NCBI GenBank assembly: GCA_044450785.1
Contig: JBIOJM010000112.1
Location: 1 to 27,183, forward strand
Length of the DNA stretch: 27,183 nucleotides
Direction of reading: 5' to 3'
From: JBIOJM01 sp044450785
Lineage (GTDB): Bacteria; Planctomycetota; Planctomycetia; Isosphaerales; Isosphaeraceae
Both the position numbers and the translations under genes were made by a program. Below are positions 15,601 through 23,900 of this stretch, piece by piece; the stretch's first letter is position 1; each line of letters opens with the position of its first letter. A model generated the notes under the pieces. It saw only the letters and a list, made by a program, of their open reading frames with translations. It made no database searches and was not told the DNA's origin.

Positions 15601-18122
15601 TCCGTCGATGCGGCGGTCGAGGTGACCAGGTACGATGAGCTCGCCTCGTAAGCGCCGATATCCACGGTGGATCCGGCATTGAGCCCCGCCGGTCCGCGCA
15701 GGGCGCCGCGCTGGTCGGTATTCGGGAAAGTGACGCCCGGAATCGTCGCGCTGCCCGTGTCGATGGCCGGGCTGCCGGGCGAGAGGGCCATGGTCTCGGT
15801 CGGGCCGCCGTTGTTCGCCAGAGGCCCCAGGAGCGGGTCGACGCCAACGATGTTGCCGTTGACTCCATTGGTCAGGGTGCCGAACTCGTCGACGCCGACC
15901 AGGTTGTTGTACGCGACCAGGGGGGTGTTTGGGCCGACCCCGAAGTCGTCGGTTCCGCTGCTGTCGCCGTTGTGTGCGACGATGGAGTTCTCGATTGTGA
16001 GCGCACCCGCACTGATGAAGATGCCGCCGCCTGGGTTGTCCGCGATGGTGCAGTCGGTGACCCTCATCGAGCTGGCGGAGAAAGCAGCTTCGACGCCGGG
16101 AGCCCCGGCGTTCTCCGTAATGGTGGAGTTCGTGAGTATCGTTGCGCCGGCAAAGTTGAATACACCGCCGCCGATGGGGTAGTCGGCCGTGTTGTCGGCG
16201 ATCGTGCAGTTGGTGAGCACGGAGAAGCCGAAGCTGAGGATCCCGGCGCCCTCAAAGGCCGAGTTGCCTTCAATCGTGGAATCGGTGATCGTCTCGACGT
16301 TGTCGCTCTCGATGCCTCCGGACAGGTTACTGGCCGAGTTGCCGCTGATGGTACAGTCGGTGACCGTCAGGACGGGAAACGTCAGCGTCCCGCCGTAAGT
16401 GTCGCTACCCCCGTTCATGATGCCGGCGCCCTCGAGGGCCGTGTTGTCGGCGATCGTACAGCCCGTGACCGTGAGGGACCCGAAGTTGTCGATGCCGCCG
16501 CCCTGGTTGCCGGGAGCTGAACCCCCCGAGATCGTCAAGCCGGAGACGGTGGCCGTCGTGGCGCTACCGACTTCGAACACCCGAACGGCATCGTTGCCGC
16601 TGATCGTCACGACGTTTGACCCGGGGCCCTGGATCACTTCCGGCCAGGCTTCCTCGCTCAGGTCCAGCGTGCCGGTCAGGTTGATCGTCTGCGGTGAAGA
16701 GGAGTTGAAGACCGTTGGGTCGAACGTGATCACGCTGCCGGCGGGGTCGGTGTTGGCGTTGGCCTGGGTGATGCAATAGCGCAGGTCGCCGGTGGCGCCG
16801 GAGCCCGAGCCCCCCGACGTTGGGTCGTTGTCGGTCGCCACGTCGACCGTGTAATGCGTAGGAGTCCCAAACGCGGGGCTTTCGAAGGCGCCGATGTCGA
16901 CAACTCCGTTCCCGTACCCTGGCCGTGTGAAGCCGCGCTGGTCGGTGGTTGGGACGACGACACCCTGTATGGTGCTGCCGCCCATACCGATGGCCGGGCT
17001 GCCGGCCAAGAGGGCGATGGTCTGGGTCGGCCCGCCATTATTGGCCAATTCCGCGGGGAGCCCCGGGTCAGCGACGCCGACCAGGTTGCCGTTCCTGCCA
17101 TTGGTCAGGCCGCCGGAGCCCCCGGTACCGATCAGGTTGTACGCGCTGGCCGAAGAGACCGGTCCGCCGGTGATGTCCTCGGGTGCGGAGTATGTATTCG
17201 TATTGAGGGCGACGATCGTGTTATCGAGAATGCTCGTACTCCCCGTTTCATCATACAGCCCGCCCCCAGTCGAGGCGAAGTAGGGTGCGTTGTAGGCGAT
17301 CGTCGTGTTGACGGCTGTCAGGGTGCCGAAGTTGTCGATGCCGCTATTGTTGTCGGCGATTGTGGAGTTGGTGAGCGTCAGCGTCCCGGAGTTTTCGATG
17401 CCGCCGCTCGGGCTGCTGCCGGCCAGGCTGCTCTCGATGGTGCTGTCCGTGACCGCGAGTGTGCCCGAGTTGTCGATGCCACCGCCATTGTTGCCGGCGC
17501 TGCTGCGCTCGATGGTGCTGTCCGTGACCGTGAGCGTACCCAAGTTGTCGATGCCACCGCCGTTGTTGCTGGCGTTGCTGCTCTCGATGGTGCTGTCGGT
17601 AACCGTGAGCGTGCCGGCGCTGTTGATTCCCCCGCCGTTCGTGGCCTGGCCCCCCGTGATGGTCAGGCCCGAGATGGTCGCCGTCACACCGGCATCGACT
17701 TGGAACGCGCCGACGGCATTGTTGCCGCTGATCGTCACCAGGTTGCCGCCGGGGCCATCAATCACCTCCGGCCCGTCCGATTCGCTCAGCTCGAGCGTGC
17801 TGGAGAGGGTGATCGTCCAGGAGCCGGTCGTCGGGTCGTATCCTGGGTCCGTCGTGGGGATGTTGAACATGATCGCGCTTCCGTCGGAGTCGGCGGGGGC
17901 GTAGCCCGTGCTGCCTTGGTTGTTCGCCTGGTTGACCGCCCACGGCAGCGAGCCCATGACGGTGGGTTCGTTGCTGCTGTTGATCACCATGTAGGGCGTG
18001 GGCGACAAGAGCACGCGATCCTCCAGCCCTTCCAGTGCCCATAGCTGGCGGTTGCGCCGGGCGCGGGTGTGTTGTCGAGCTCGACTGGTCGAACGGTGCA
18101 CGGAGGAGAGGCGAAGCGACAT
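12609..18122 (-). CDS. Giant secreted beta-helix protein with PKD domain and matrixin-like metalloprotease
   Basis: Predicted exported surface protein of 1837 residues. The basic N-terminus ends in LEGLEDRVLLS (30-40), a variant of the planctomycete LEPR-XLL motif. Residues about 41-420 and 425-825 are two blocks of Gly/Asn/Thr-rich beta-helix repeats (TITGG, NGGGIDN, DSTI) that each end in a DIGA(F/Y)E segment, as in choice-of-anchor Q type proteins. About 826-1070 is a further beta region, about 1075-1175 a PKD domain (VNWGDSS, GTYTVTVTATDP), and about 1175-1420 a region rich in SGN repeats. About 1440-1590 resembles matrixin metalloproteases: NLSVYINDPNGYF, then HELGHALGLGGSTDPSSPM at 1553-1571. 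H1553, E1554 and H1557 are present, but the expected third zinc ligand at 1563 is glycine. A hydrophobic stretch (AARLAVILLAAG) and a basic end (RQKRKSRF) could anchor the C-terminus. AAGGAG lies eight bases before the ATG. Confidence 0.85.
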   Translation of the reverse strand: MSLRLSSVHRSTSRARQHTRARRNRQLWALEGLEDRVLLSPTPYMVINSSNEPTVMGSLPWAVNQANNQGSTGYAPADSDGSAIMFNIPTTDPGYDPTTGSWTITLSSTLELSESDGPEVIDGPGGNLVTISGNNAVGAFQVDAGVTATISGLTITGGQATNGGGINSAGTLTVTDSTIESSNASNNGGGIDNLGTLTVTDSTIERSSAGNNGGGIDNSGTLAVTDSTIESSLAGSSPSGGIENSGTLTLTNSTIADNNSGIDNFGTLTAVNTTIAYNAPYFASTGGGLYDETGSTSILDNTIVALNTNTYSAPEDITGGPVSSASAYNLIGTGGSGGLTNGRNGNLVGVADPGLPAELANNGGPTQTIALLAGSPAIGMGGSTIQGVVVPTTDQRGFTRPGYGNGVVDIGAFESPAFGTPTHYTVDVATDNDPTSGGSGSGATGDLRYCITQANANTDPAGSVITFDPTVFNSSSPQTINLTGTLDLSEEAWPEVIQGPGSNVVTISGNDAVRVFEVGSATTATVSGLTISGGSAPGNQGGGIDNFGSLTVTGCTIADNTALEGAGIMNGGSDTYGGTLTFPVLTVTDCTISGNSASNLSGGIESDNVETITDSTIEGNSAFEGAGILSFGFSVLTNCTIADNTADYPIGGGVFNFAGATILTNSTITENAGAPGVEAAFSASSMRVTDCTIADNPGGGIFISAGALTIENSIVAHNGDSSGTDDFGVGPNTPLVAYNNLVGVDEFGTLTNGVNGNIVGVDPLLGPLANNGGPTETMALSPGSPAIDTGSATIPGVTFPNTDQRGALRGPAGLNAGSTVDIGAYEASSSYLVTSTAASTDVGTLQTAIGWAHVSTNANPANAPSPAPNTIVFAAPDTQSLDQDLAAISSLAVSNTSPLPITIDLSLNTTYQNVDGGGNTVPIDATAPTDVALTLNGPPSGTATLYDLVTSGAVTVQGNITVIGKSPALVVNSGQTTITDGVTLVTATNAPTIQVNGGTLVVRDSTVEQNSTTSSQPAILITVGSVNLGTAASPGDNTLNVDGTGTLIQNSTASPVPAVGDTFENKGTAVASSFGVVSLSTPPAQTANQGVPKPFSVGSLTDTVTDSQSWAVDVNWGDSSAHTDFNATSTGPLSAQPHAFPIPGTYTVTVTATDPVGSGATAWEFVQSFTVTVAPSIFVLDPSAGGALSLSGNASLKIPGAVVVASTSSTALSASGNALVKASVIDVHGGVQTSGNASFSPSPTTGAAMLADPLASLASPSTSGLTNYGSESLSGNSSATIKPGIYSQINVSGNAKLTLNPGTYIIEGGGLTVTGNASVSGTGVMIYNAGSNYPNSGGSFGGITLSGNGTFNLTAPTTGPYAGVLIFQSHQNTRALSFSGNAVAGTTGIIYAPSALISLGGNCQLQSSLDVDMLNLSGNVALTQLAAGSDGAGDTSGIANTLLAGNLSVYINDPNGYFTTDELARIQDAINAWDAVLAPYNVTITAVNDPSLASSVLDTGTSSACGGVANGVLGCYNEPASEMTIIQGWNWYAGPDPSQIGPGQYDFETTVMHELGHALGLGGSTDPSSPMHETLAAGTTARTVTTQDLNIPDPPAGADPQTAAGFNFGAASGSFSQNGYPLAINSGSSLGPVGLMPLSAAAVTGTQVPSNLTPQQPAWSAGQAAIDFQIGSQPSLALQAMQREVEHGLDVTKSRTGQVPDSVVDELASDLVRLRVQKASGTTDVSALPFAGLPVAPVPIDLRPRGAGLQPVSETPTGRVRVTQPVPEIPAGKMAVPQSDSPWQPPGFAARLAVILLAAGPCGYASGIFDPRNPRSAGVRQKRKSRFLADLHAAWRR
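17395..17622 (-). repeat. Tandem 75-bp repeats in the beta-helix region
   Basis: Units at 17395-17472 (78 bp), 17473-17547 and 17548-17622 (75 bp each) share the GATGGTGCTGTC and GATGCC segments. They encode 25-residue beta-helix turns of the form TLTVTDSTIES followed by NNGGGIDN. They point to growth of the protein by unit duplication. Confidence 0.85.
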
Positions 18123-18694
18123 GGGTGCGGCTCCTTGTTATTAGTCCGTAGTCCTTGGTCCTTAGTCCGTTGGAGAAGATCAAGGCGATGAACCTCACGA
18201 CGACGGCAAGACGATCCTGGCTTCCGGCGCGCGGACCGAGCGCCTGGGCCCAACGCGGCCCTTTGCTTGAGACGACAGGGAATGGGACAGACGGCGGCGG
18301 CCTCACATCCTCGAACCACGGTGCCGGCACAAGCTCTTCACGGGCCGGGCTCGGCGGCGAGCTCCGCGTTCACGGCCACAATCGTCGTGCGACGTCTTCC
18401 TCCCATCTTGCCCAGGTCGACGTTTCCTGGTCAGTCACGCCCAGCGGGGCCAACGCCTCAACGCAGTACACACGAGGCGCTTTTTCGTTCGGCGTCAGGA
18501 ATCCGTTCCCGGTGGTCTGTCCTGAAGAAGAAAGACGACATCGGCGCGCGGATGTTACACTTGCCCATCGAAAAAGAGGCATAAGGCGTGAAACGCCCAA
18601 AGTAAACGGCAACCCGGCATAGGATAGGAGCGTGGGATATGGGTGGGGCGCGTCCCGGGCAGGCGCGGAGTCTCCGGGCCACACCGCGAGACCC
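18123..18694. other. Gene-free stretch upstream of the giant surface protein gene
   Basis: No convincing gene is seen on either strand in these 572 bases; short open frames lack any family motif. It holds the leader of the minus-strand giant gene, with a ribosome site (AAGGAG) and four degenerate heptamers. A promoter is expected here, but no strong consensus pair is visible. Confidence 0.5.
18141..18168 (-). repeat. Four degenerate heptamer repeats in the giant gene leader
   Basis: TTAGTCC, GTAGTCC, TTGGTCC and TTAGTCC follow one another on the plus strand. They are the same heptamer family as the run of seven at 12227-12275 and likewise lie just upstream of a minus-strand start codon (19 bases from the ATG at 18122). 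Confidence 0.85.
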
Positions 18695-19048
18695 CTACAA
18701 CGGTAGGTAGGTCACGCGATTCGACAGCTCTTCCGGAACCGCGCACGTGGTCAACAGCTCGATGTCAGCGACAAGCCGCCCCAGGCTCGCTCCACGCTGA
18801 TGTGCGTAGAGAATCCCCACGAACTGTTTTCCCGATCTCTGCCAGCGTGCCGCGATTGTCAGCAGGTCCTCGTCTTGCGTGAACAGGAGCCGGCCGAGCT
18901 CCGTCGCTCGTGTGAGGAGAGGCTCGTCGTCCACTTCCGTCGTGCCGTCTTCCTGGCTTGTCAGTACGTCGATCTCTCTTCGCCGCAGGCCTTCGGTGAT
19001 GGCCAGGGGAATGTGCACATCCATGTAGACCGACAGGCTCATCTTCAC
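18695..19048 (-). CDS. DUF5615-like PIN-fold protein, putative toxin
   Basis: A 117-residue protein resembling the DUF5615/Mut7-C group of PIN-like proteins, some of which are thought to be RNases. The N-terminal SVYMDVHIPLAITEGLRRRE carries D10. VDDEPLLTRATELGRLLFTQ and the following DEDLL supply further acidic residues (D40, D41, E42, D59, D61) placed as in PIN active sites. WQRSGKQFVGILYAHQ follows. The GTG at 19048 overlaps the stop of the DUF433 gene as GTGA; an ATG at 19042 is an alternative that removes two residues. Pairing with a DUF433 protein is typical of putative toxin-antitoxin modules. Toxicity is not shown by the sequence. Confidence 0.75.
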   Translation of the reverse strand: MKMSLSVYMDVHIPLAITEGLRRREIDVLTSQEDGTTEVDDEPLLTRATELGRLLFTQDEDLLTIAARWQRSGKQFVGILYAHQRGASLGRLVADIELLTTCAVPEELSNRVTYLPL

Positions 19049-19368
19049 GGGTTCCCGGCGGACCGGCGATTCAAGAGCTCGGCGCGTGACAGTGGTTGCT
19101 TGAGTCGTTCAGCCAGGGCGGCCTCCGCGCTAGCGTGCATCTCCTCGACGAGCCGATCGTAGTGATCGTAGAAGTAGGTGAGGGCCGCGTAGACCTGCTC
19201 GGGTCGGAGATCAGGATGCTGGCGCAGAATCTCTTCGGCGGTCCAACCGTAGTGGTAATGCTCCCCGGCAAGGTGGAGCACCTTGTACCGGCTCCGCTCG
19301 ATCCGAGCAGCTCCGTCGGCGTCGAAGGTCAAGTGGGGATAGTGAGTCGCCGTGCTCATGACTTCCAT
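19045..19368 (-). CDS. DUF433 family protein, putative antitoxin
   Basis: A 107-residue protein of the DUF433 family, small helical proteins with a winged or helix-turn-helix fold usually encoded beside PIN-like proteins. Seen are the RYKVLHLAGEHYHYGWTAEE segment, then ILRQHPDLRPEQVYAALTYF, which matches the family signature (W..EEI...HP.L...QV..AL.Y). The C-terminal 35 residues are charged and could contact the partner toxin. The ATG at 19368 is used; the ATG at 19359 (MSTATHYPHL) is equally possible because GGAAG lies close before it. Its stop is inside the start of the DUF5615-type gene, so the two are translationally coupled, antitoxin first, as is usual in such modules. Confidence 0.75.
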   Translation of the reverse strand: MEVMSTATHYPHLTFDADGAARIERSRYKVLHLAGEHYHYGWTAEEILRQHPDLRPEQVYAALTYFYDHYDRLVEEMHASAEAALAERLKQPLSRAELLNRRSAGNP

Positions 19369-19588
19369 CTCAAATTGGACGATGTCCCTGGTGTGTGCGC
19401 GGGCCGAGATTAGCTAGGGAGGCGAAGCACCTTGACCAAGTGAATCGACAAACAACCGAATGGTTTGCCCTCCTGCGAGCCATCCTCGTCGACTGCTCCA
19501 TCCTGGTCGAATCCGTCCTGGGTGTCAATGCGCCCAGGCGCGGGGGACCAGGGTGACGTCGGGCCCGTGGCACGGTCCGGAGACTATA

Positions 19589-19617
19589 CGGCGTGGAACG
19601 CGGTTCGACCCACCCTA
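19589..19617 (-). repeat. REP-like element overlapping the stop codon of the glycosidase-like gene
   Basis: On the minus strand it begins TAGGGTGGGTCGAACCGCG and continues TTCCACGCCG. Its first 19 bases match the element at 5671-5689 with one change. The initial TAG is the stop codon of the upstream gene. Confidence 0.75.
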
Positions 19618-20589
19618 CTTGGGCACGAACACCTTCACATCCGGGTGCATGGTGTAGAGCCGGTCCTCGCCTTGTGGAGTCCGCACCAGGATGGCGCTCG
19701 AGCAGTTGTTCTGGATGATCGGATTGCCCGGGTACTTTTCCCAGTGGACCAGGTCGCGCGAGCGGGCCACGCAGGTCGTCCAGTCCTTCCAGGGCCGCTG
19801 GGAGTTGGCGTGGTAGAACGCGTAGTAAAAACCGTCGCGCTGCACGACCTGGTTGACGGCCACCGCGGCCTTGTCATAGGGCTCAGGGCCCATGGCGATG
19901 ACCGGGTCGTCCTTGACGTTCGTCCAGACTTTCAGGTCCTTCGAGGTCGCCAGCCAGATTCCCAGGTCGCCGCGCTCGTAAAAAAGGGACCACGTTCCGT
20001 TCTCGAACCAGGCGGTCGGGGTGCCGTAGGGGCCGGGGGCGATCGGTGTGCCATCGGTCTTGCGGATGTCGAGCGATCCGTGGTCGGTCCATTTGCGACC
20101 GTCGGCGGAGGTCAAGAGATGGGCGATGTCGTTCTTCCCTTCGGCGAACATGAAGTACGTGCCGTCGCGGCGCACGACGCACATGTCCTCGACCCACGAG
20201 CCGCTGAAGATCGGGTTGTCGGGGTCGCGGGCCCAGTGAACGCCGTCGCGCGAAGTGGCGTGACCCAGCGACATGGTCGCGAGGCGGTCGCCGGCGTAGC
20301 CCGTGTACCAGAGGTGAAAAACCCCATCGTCGCCCACCAGGATGTAACCCCGCTCGCGGATCTTGCGGTCCCAGGTGTCGCGGCCGGTACCGGCGAAGAC
20401 CGGGTTGTCCGGGATCGGCTTCCACGCGACCAGCGGCCAGGCGGCCGGGGCCTGCTGGGCGCTGGGCCGCACGGCCGGGGCCTGCGGGAGGCCAGGCCAG
20501 GCGGCAGTGGTAACCAGCGGTGCCGCCAGTTCCGCGAGCAAGGCGGCGAGACCCAGCGGTGCCAGGAAAACGGTACGTCTCCAAACCAT
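19615..20589 (-). CDS. Exported beta-propeller glycosidase-like protein (GH43/GH130-type fold)
   Basis: A 324-residue protein with a cleavable or anchoring N-terminal signal (positive MVWRR, then hydrophobic FLAPLGLAALLAELAAPLV) and an Ala/Pro-rich linker to about residue 52. The rest shows repeated blade motifs of five-bladed beta-propeller glycosidases: PIPDNPVF, DGVFHLWYTGY, ATSRDGVHWARDPDNPIF, DGTYFMFAEGK, SADGRKWTDHG, NGTWSLFYERG, ATSKDLKVW, DGFYYAFYHAN, and ARSRDLVHWEKYPGNPII. Acidic residues E134-D135 and E150 are candidates for catalysis. The exact family (GH43, GH32, GH130 or an uncharacterised group) and the substrate cannot be decided. Export suggests attack on an external polysaccharide. 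A ribosome-site-like AAAGGG lies upstream of the ATG. The stop codon is part of a REP-like repeat, so the natural C-terminus may have been altered. Confidence 0.75.
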   Translation of the reverse strand: MVWRRTVFLAPLGLAALLAELAAPLVTTAAWPGLPQAPAVRPSAQQAPAAWPLVAWKPIPDNPVFAGTGRDTWDRKIRERGYILVGDDGVFHLWYTGYAGDRLATMSLGHATSRDGVHWARDPDNPIFSGSWVEDMCVVRRDGTYFMFAEGKNDIAHLLTSADGRKWTDHGSLDIRKTDGTPIAPGPYGTPTAWFENGTWSLFYERGDLGIWLATSKDLKVWTNVKDDPVIAMGPEPYDKAAVAVNQVVQRDGFYYAFYHANSQRPWKDWTTCVARSRDLVHWEKYPGNPIIQNNCSSAILVRTPQGEDRLYTMHPDVKVFVPK

Positions 20590-20695
20590 CGTGGTACCCT
20601 TTCATCGATTGGCCGGGCGAAGCATGCGGCACAGGGCGGGCCTTCTCGAGCGCCGGCGAGATGATGGATCGAGGACCTCGACCGTCCATCTTACC

Positions 20696-20724
20696 TTGCG
20701 TCGGGCGCGGCGGCACGGTACTTT
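20696..20724 (+). promoter_or_regulatory. Possible promoter of tRNA-Ala
   Basis: TTGCGT (20696-20701) and TACTTT (20719-20724) are 17 bases apart, which would start transcription near 20731, about 19 bases before the tRNA. Both boxes are imperfect. Confidence 0.3.
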
Positions 20725-20749
20725 TGACTTGAGTGGGAGTGATCCAACT

Positions 20750-20822
<73 letters not shown>

Positions 20823-20974
20823 CTTTGGGTCTTGATCGTCGCTCCGCCCTTCCAACCATCGTTTCAACGACTCCCTTGTTCCGAATCGCGTTCCGCCCGA
20901 ATCCCACAGGCGGTCATCGATCCAAGGTGTCGCCCGCCCTCTTTCGTTCCGTGTCGGCAATTGAGTGACGTCTC

Positions 20975-23900
20975 ATGGTACGCGCGATCATCACGTGGAG
21001 CTTGCACAACCGCCTGATCGTCCTCCTCGGCACGTTGATGTTGATCTGCGTTGGCCTGTACTCCGCGTACCACCTCAACGTCGAAGCGTATCCCGACCCG
21101 ACGCCCCCACTGGTCGAGGTGATCACCCAGAACCCGGGCGCCAGCCCCGAGGAGATGGAGCGGTTGATCACCATTCCGATCGAAATCGCCTTGAACGGCA
21201 TGCCCGGACTGCACCGCCTCCGCAGCACGACGATTGCCGGCCTGAGTGACATCAAGTGCGTCTTTACTTACACCACGGATTACTGGAAGGCGCGTCAGGA
21301 GGTGATCAATCGGATCGCGCTCATCACCAATCTGCCACAGGGCGTGACTCCCAATCTATCGCCGTGGAGCCCGACGGGCGAGATCGTCCGCTATGTGCTG
21401 GAAGGCCCGGGATATACGCTCAACGAGCTCAAGGCGGTCCAGGATTGGGTGCTGGAACGACAGCTCAAGACGGTGCCTGGCGTGATCGATGTGACCGGGT
21501 TTGGCGGCACCGTGAAGCAGTACCAGGTGCTGGTGGACCCATGGAAGCTGGCTCATTACAACATCACGCTCCAGCAGCTCCAGGATGCGATTTCCAAATC
21601 GAATGCCAACATTGGGGGCGACATCCTCAGCCTGGGGACCCAGTCCCACAACGTGCGCGGGATCGGGTTGCTGGGAAAGGGCGAAGACCCGCTCGACCCG
21701 GCGAACGCCCCCCGGCGAACTGAGATCGTTAACAGAAAACTCGAGGAAATCAGCAAGGTTGTCATCACCCACTTCCAGGGCACTCCGATCCTCGTCAGTC
21801 ACGTGGCCATGGTCGTGGAAGGGCATCAACCGCGCCTGGGGATCATTGGCCGGGATGAGGACGGGAAAACGGAAAACGACGTGGTCCAGGGCATCGTGCT
21901 GATGCGGAAGTACGAGAAGTCGCTGCCGGTCTCCGAGGCCGTGGAAGAGAAGATCGTCGAAATCCAGAAAAGAAAGCTCCTTCCCCCGGGGATGAAGATC
22001 AAGATCTTCAACCAGCGCACCGAGCTCGTCCACGTGACGACGGAGAACGTCGTGCACAATTTGCTGATGGGAATGGGCCTGGTCATCGCCATCCTCTTCA
22101 TCTTTTTGGGAGATCTCGCCAGTGCGGCGATCGTGGCGATCATGATCCCGCTGGCCTTGCTGTTCTCGATCACAGTGCTGTACGTGCAAGACAAATCGGC
22201 GAACCTGCTGTCGATCGGCGCGGTCGACTTCGGGATCATCGTCGACAGCTCGACGATCATCGTCGAGAACATTTACCGGCACATCACGGCCCCCAACGCC
22301 GACCGGTCGCGTCCGCTGATCGACCGGATCATCGACGCGTCGACCGAGATCGAACGCGCGCTCTTCTATTCCACGACGATCATCGTCTGCGCGTTCATCC
22401 CCCTGTTCTCGATGTCCGGCCCTGAAGGCGCGTTGTTCGGTCCGATGGCCAACACGTACGCCTTTGCCATCTGCGGGGCCCTCCTGATGGCGGTGACCCT
22501 CGCTCCGGTCTTGTGTTCGTTCTTGTTCGTGAACAAGAAAGAGGGAACGGACACGTTCCTCGACAAGCTCATGAAGATGCGATATCTGCGTGCTTTGAGC
22601 TGGGTGTTGAGGCACCGCGGGTTGACCCTCGCGGTCATGGTATCGCTGTTTTGCTGGTCGCTCTATCTGATCCCTCACTTGGGCGCCATCTTCATGCCTC
22701 CGCTGGAAGAGGGCTACCTTTGGATTCGGGCCATCGTTCCGCGGACGACAACGCGGGAGTATGCGGCGTCGATCGCGCCTCGGCTGCGCGAGGTGATCGC
22801 CTCGGTTCCGGAGGTGGACAGAGTCATCTCACAACTCGGCCGCCCCGACGACGGGACCGACCCCACCAGCTTCTTCAACCTGGAAATCGGCGCCCCGTTG
22901 AAGCCGATGGAACAGTGGCGGAAACGGCCGTTCTACCTCTTCGGCTACAGACTCTGGGACCGCACCATTACCCGCGAGGACATGGAAAAAGAGCTGACGG
23001 ATAAGTTCAAGAAGTTCCCCGGGATCAATTTCAACTTCTCCCAATACATCCGCGACAACGTGGAAGAAGCACTTTCCGGCGTCAAGGGCGCCAACTCGGT
23101 CAAGATCATCGGTACCGATCTGAACGAACTCGAGAAGCTGGGTCAGCGCGTCACCGACATCTTGATGCACGTGCCCGGGATCGAGAACGTGGGCATGTTC
23201 CACGTCGTCGGCCAGCCCAACCTCCTGGTCGAGATCGATCGGAGCCTCTGCTCTCGTCATGGTGTGAACGTGGCCGACGTCGAGAAAGTTGTGCAAGTGG
23301 CGATCGGCGGCGAGGCTTTCTCGCAGATGGTGGAGCAAGAAAAGCTGTTCGATATCGTCCTGAGGCTTCCACCCGAGATGCGGAACGATCCCAAGATCAT
23401 TGGACGGATCTTGGTCGACGTTCCCGGTACCTCGGACGACAATCCCGGTTACCGGATTCCGCTCTCGCAGTTGGCCCGGATCAAGGCCCACGATCCCGGG
23501 GCCTCCTACGTCTACCGGGAGAACAACCAGCGCTACCTCCCGATCAAATTTGGTGTGCGCGGCCGCGACCTGGCCTCAGCGGTCAACGAGGCGCAGCGGA
23601 AGGTCGATGATCCCCAGACCGGTGTCGCGCGCCCGGAGGGCTACGACATCATCTGGTCCGGCGAATTCGAGCAAATGGAGCAAGCCAACGATCGCCTCAT
23701 GTGGATCATCCCCCTGTCGCTCGGTTTGATCTTGATGCTGCTCTACTCCATGTTCAAATCGGTTAAAGACTGCCTGCTCGTCATGGTCAACGTGCTCGAG
23801 GCCGCGATGGGAGGCATCTTTGCGCTCTATATCACGGGCACCCACTTCAGCATCTCGGGGGCCGTCGGCTTCGTGTCGGTCTTCGGCGTTGCCGTCCAGG

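Noticed and set aside
16854..18044. A 396-codon plus-strand open frame
   Set aside because: It is antisense to the giant surface protein gene; its repeats mirror the beta-helix units.
18155..18622. Open frames in the gap before the giant gene
   Set aside because: Several frames overlap one another and none shows a family motif or a convincing ribosome site.
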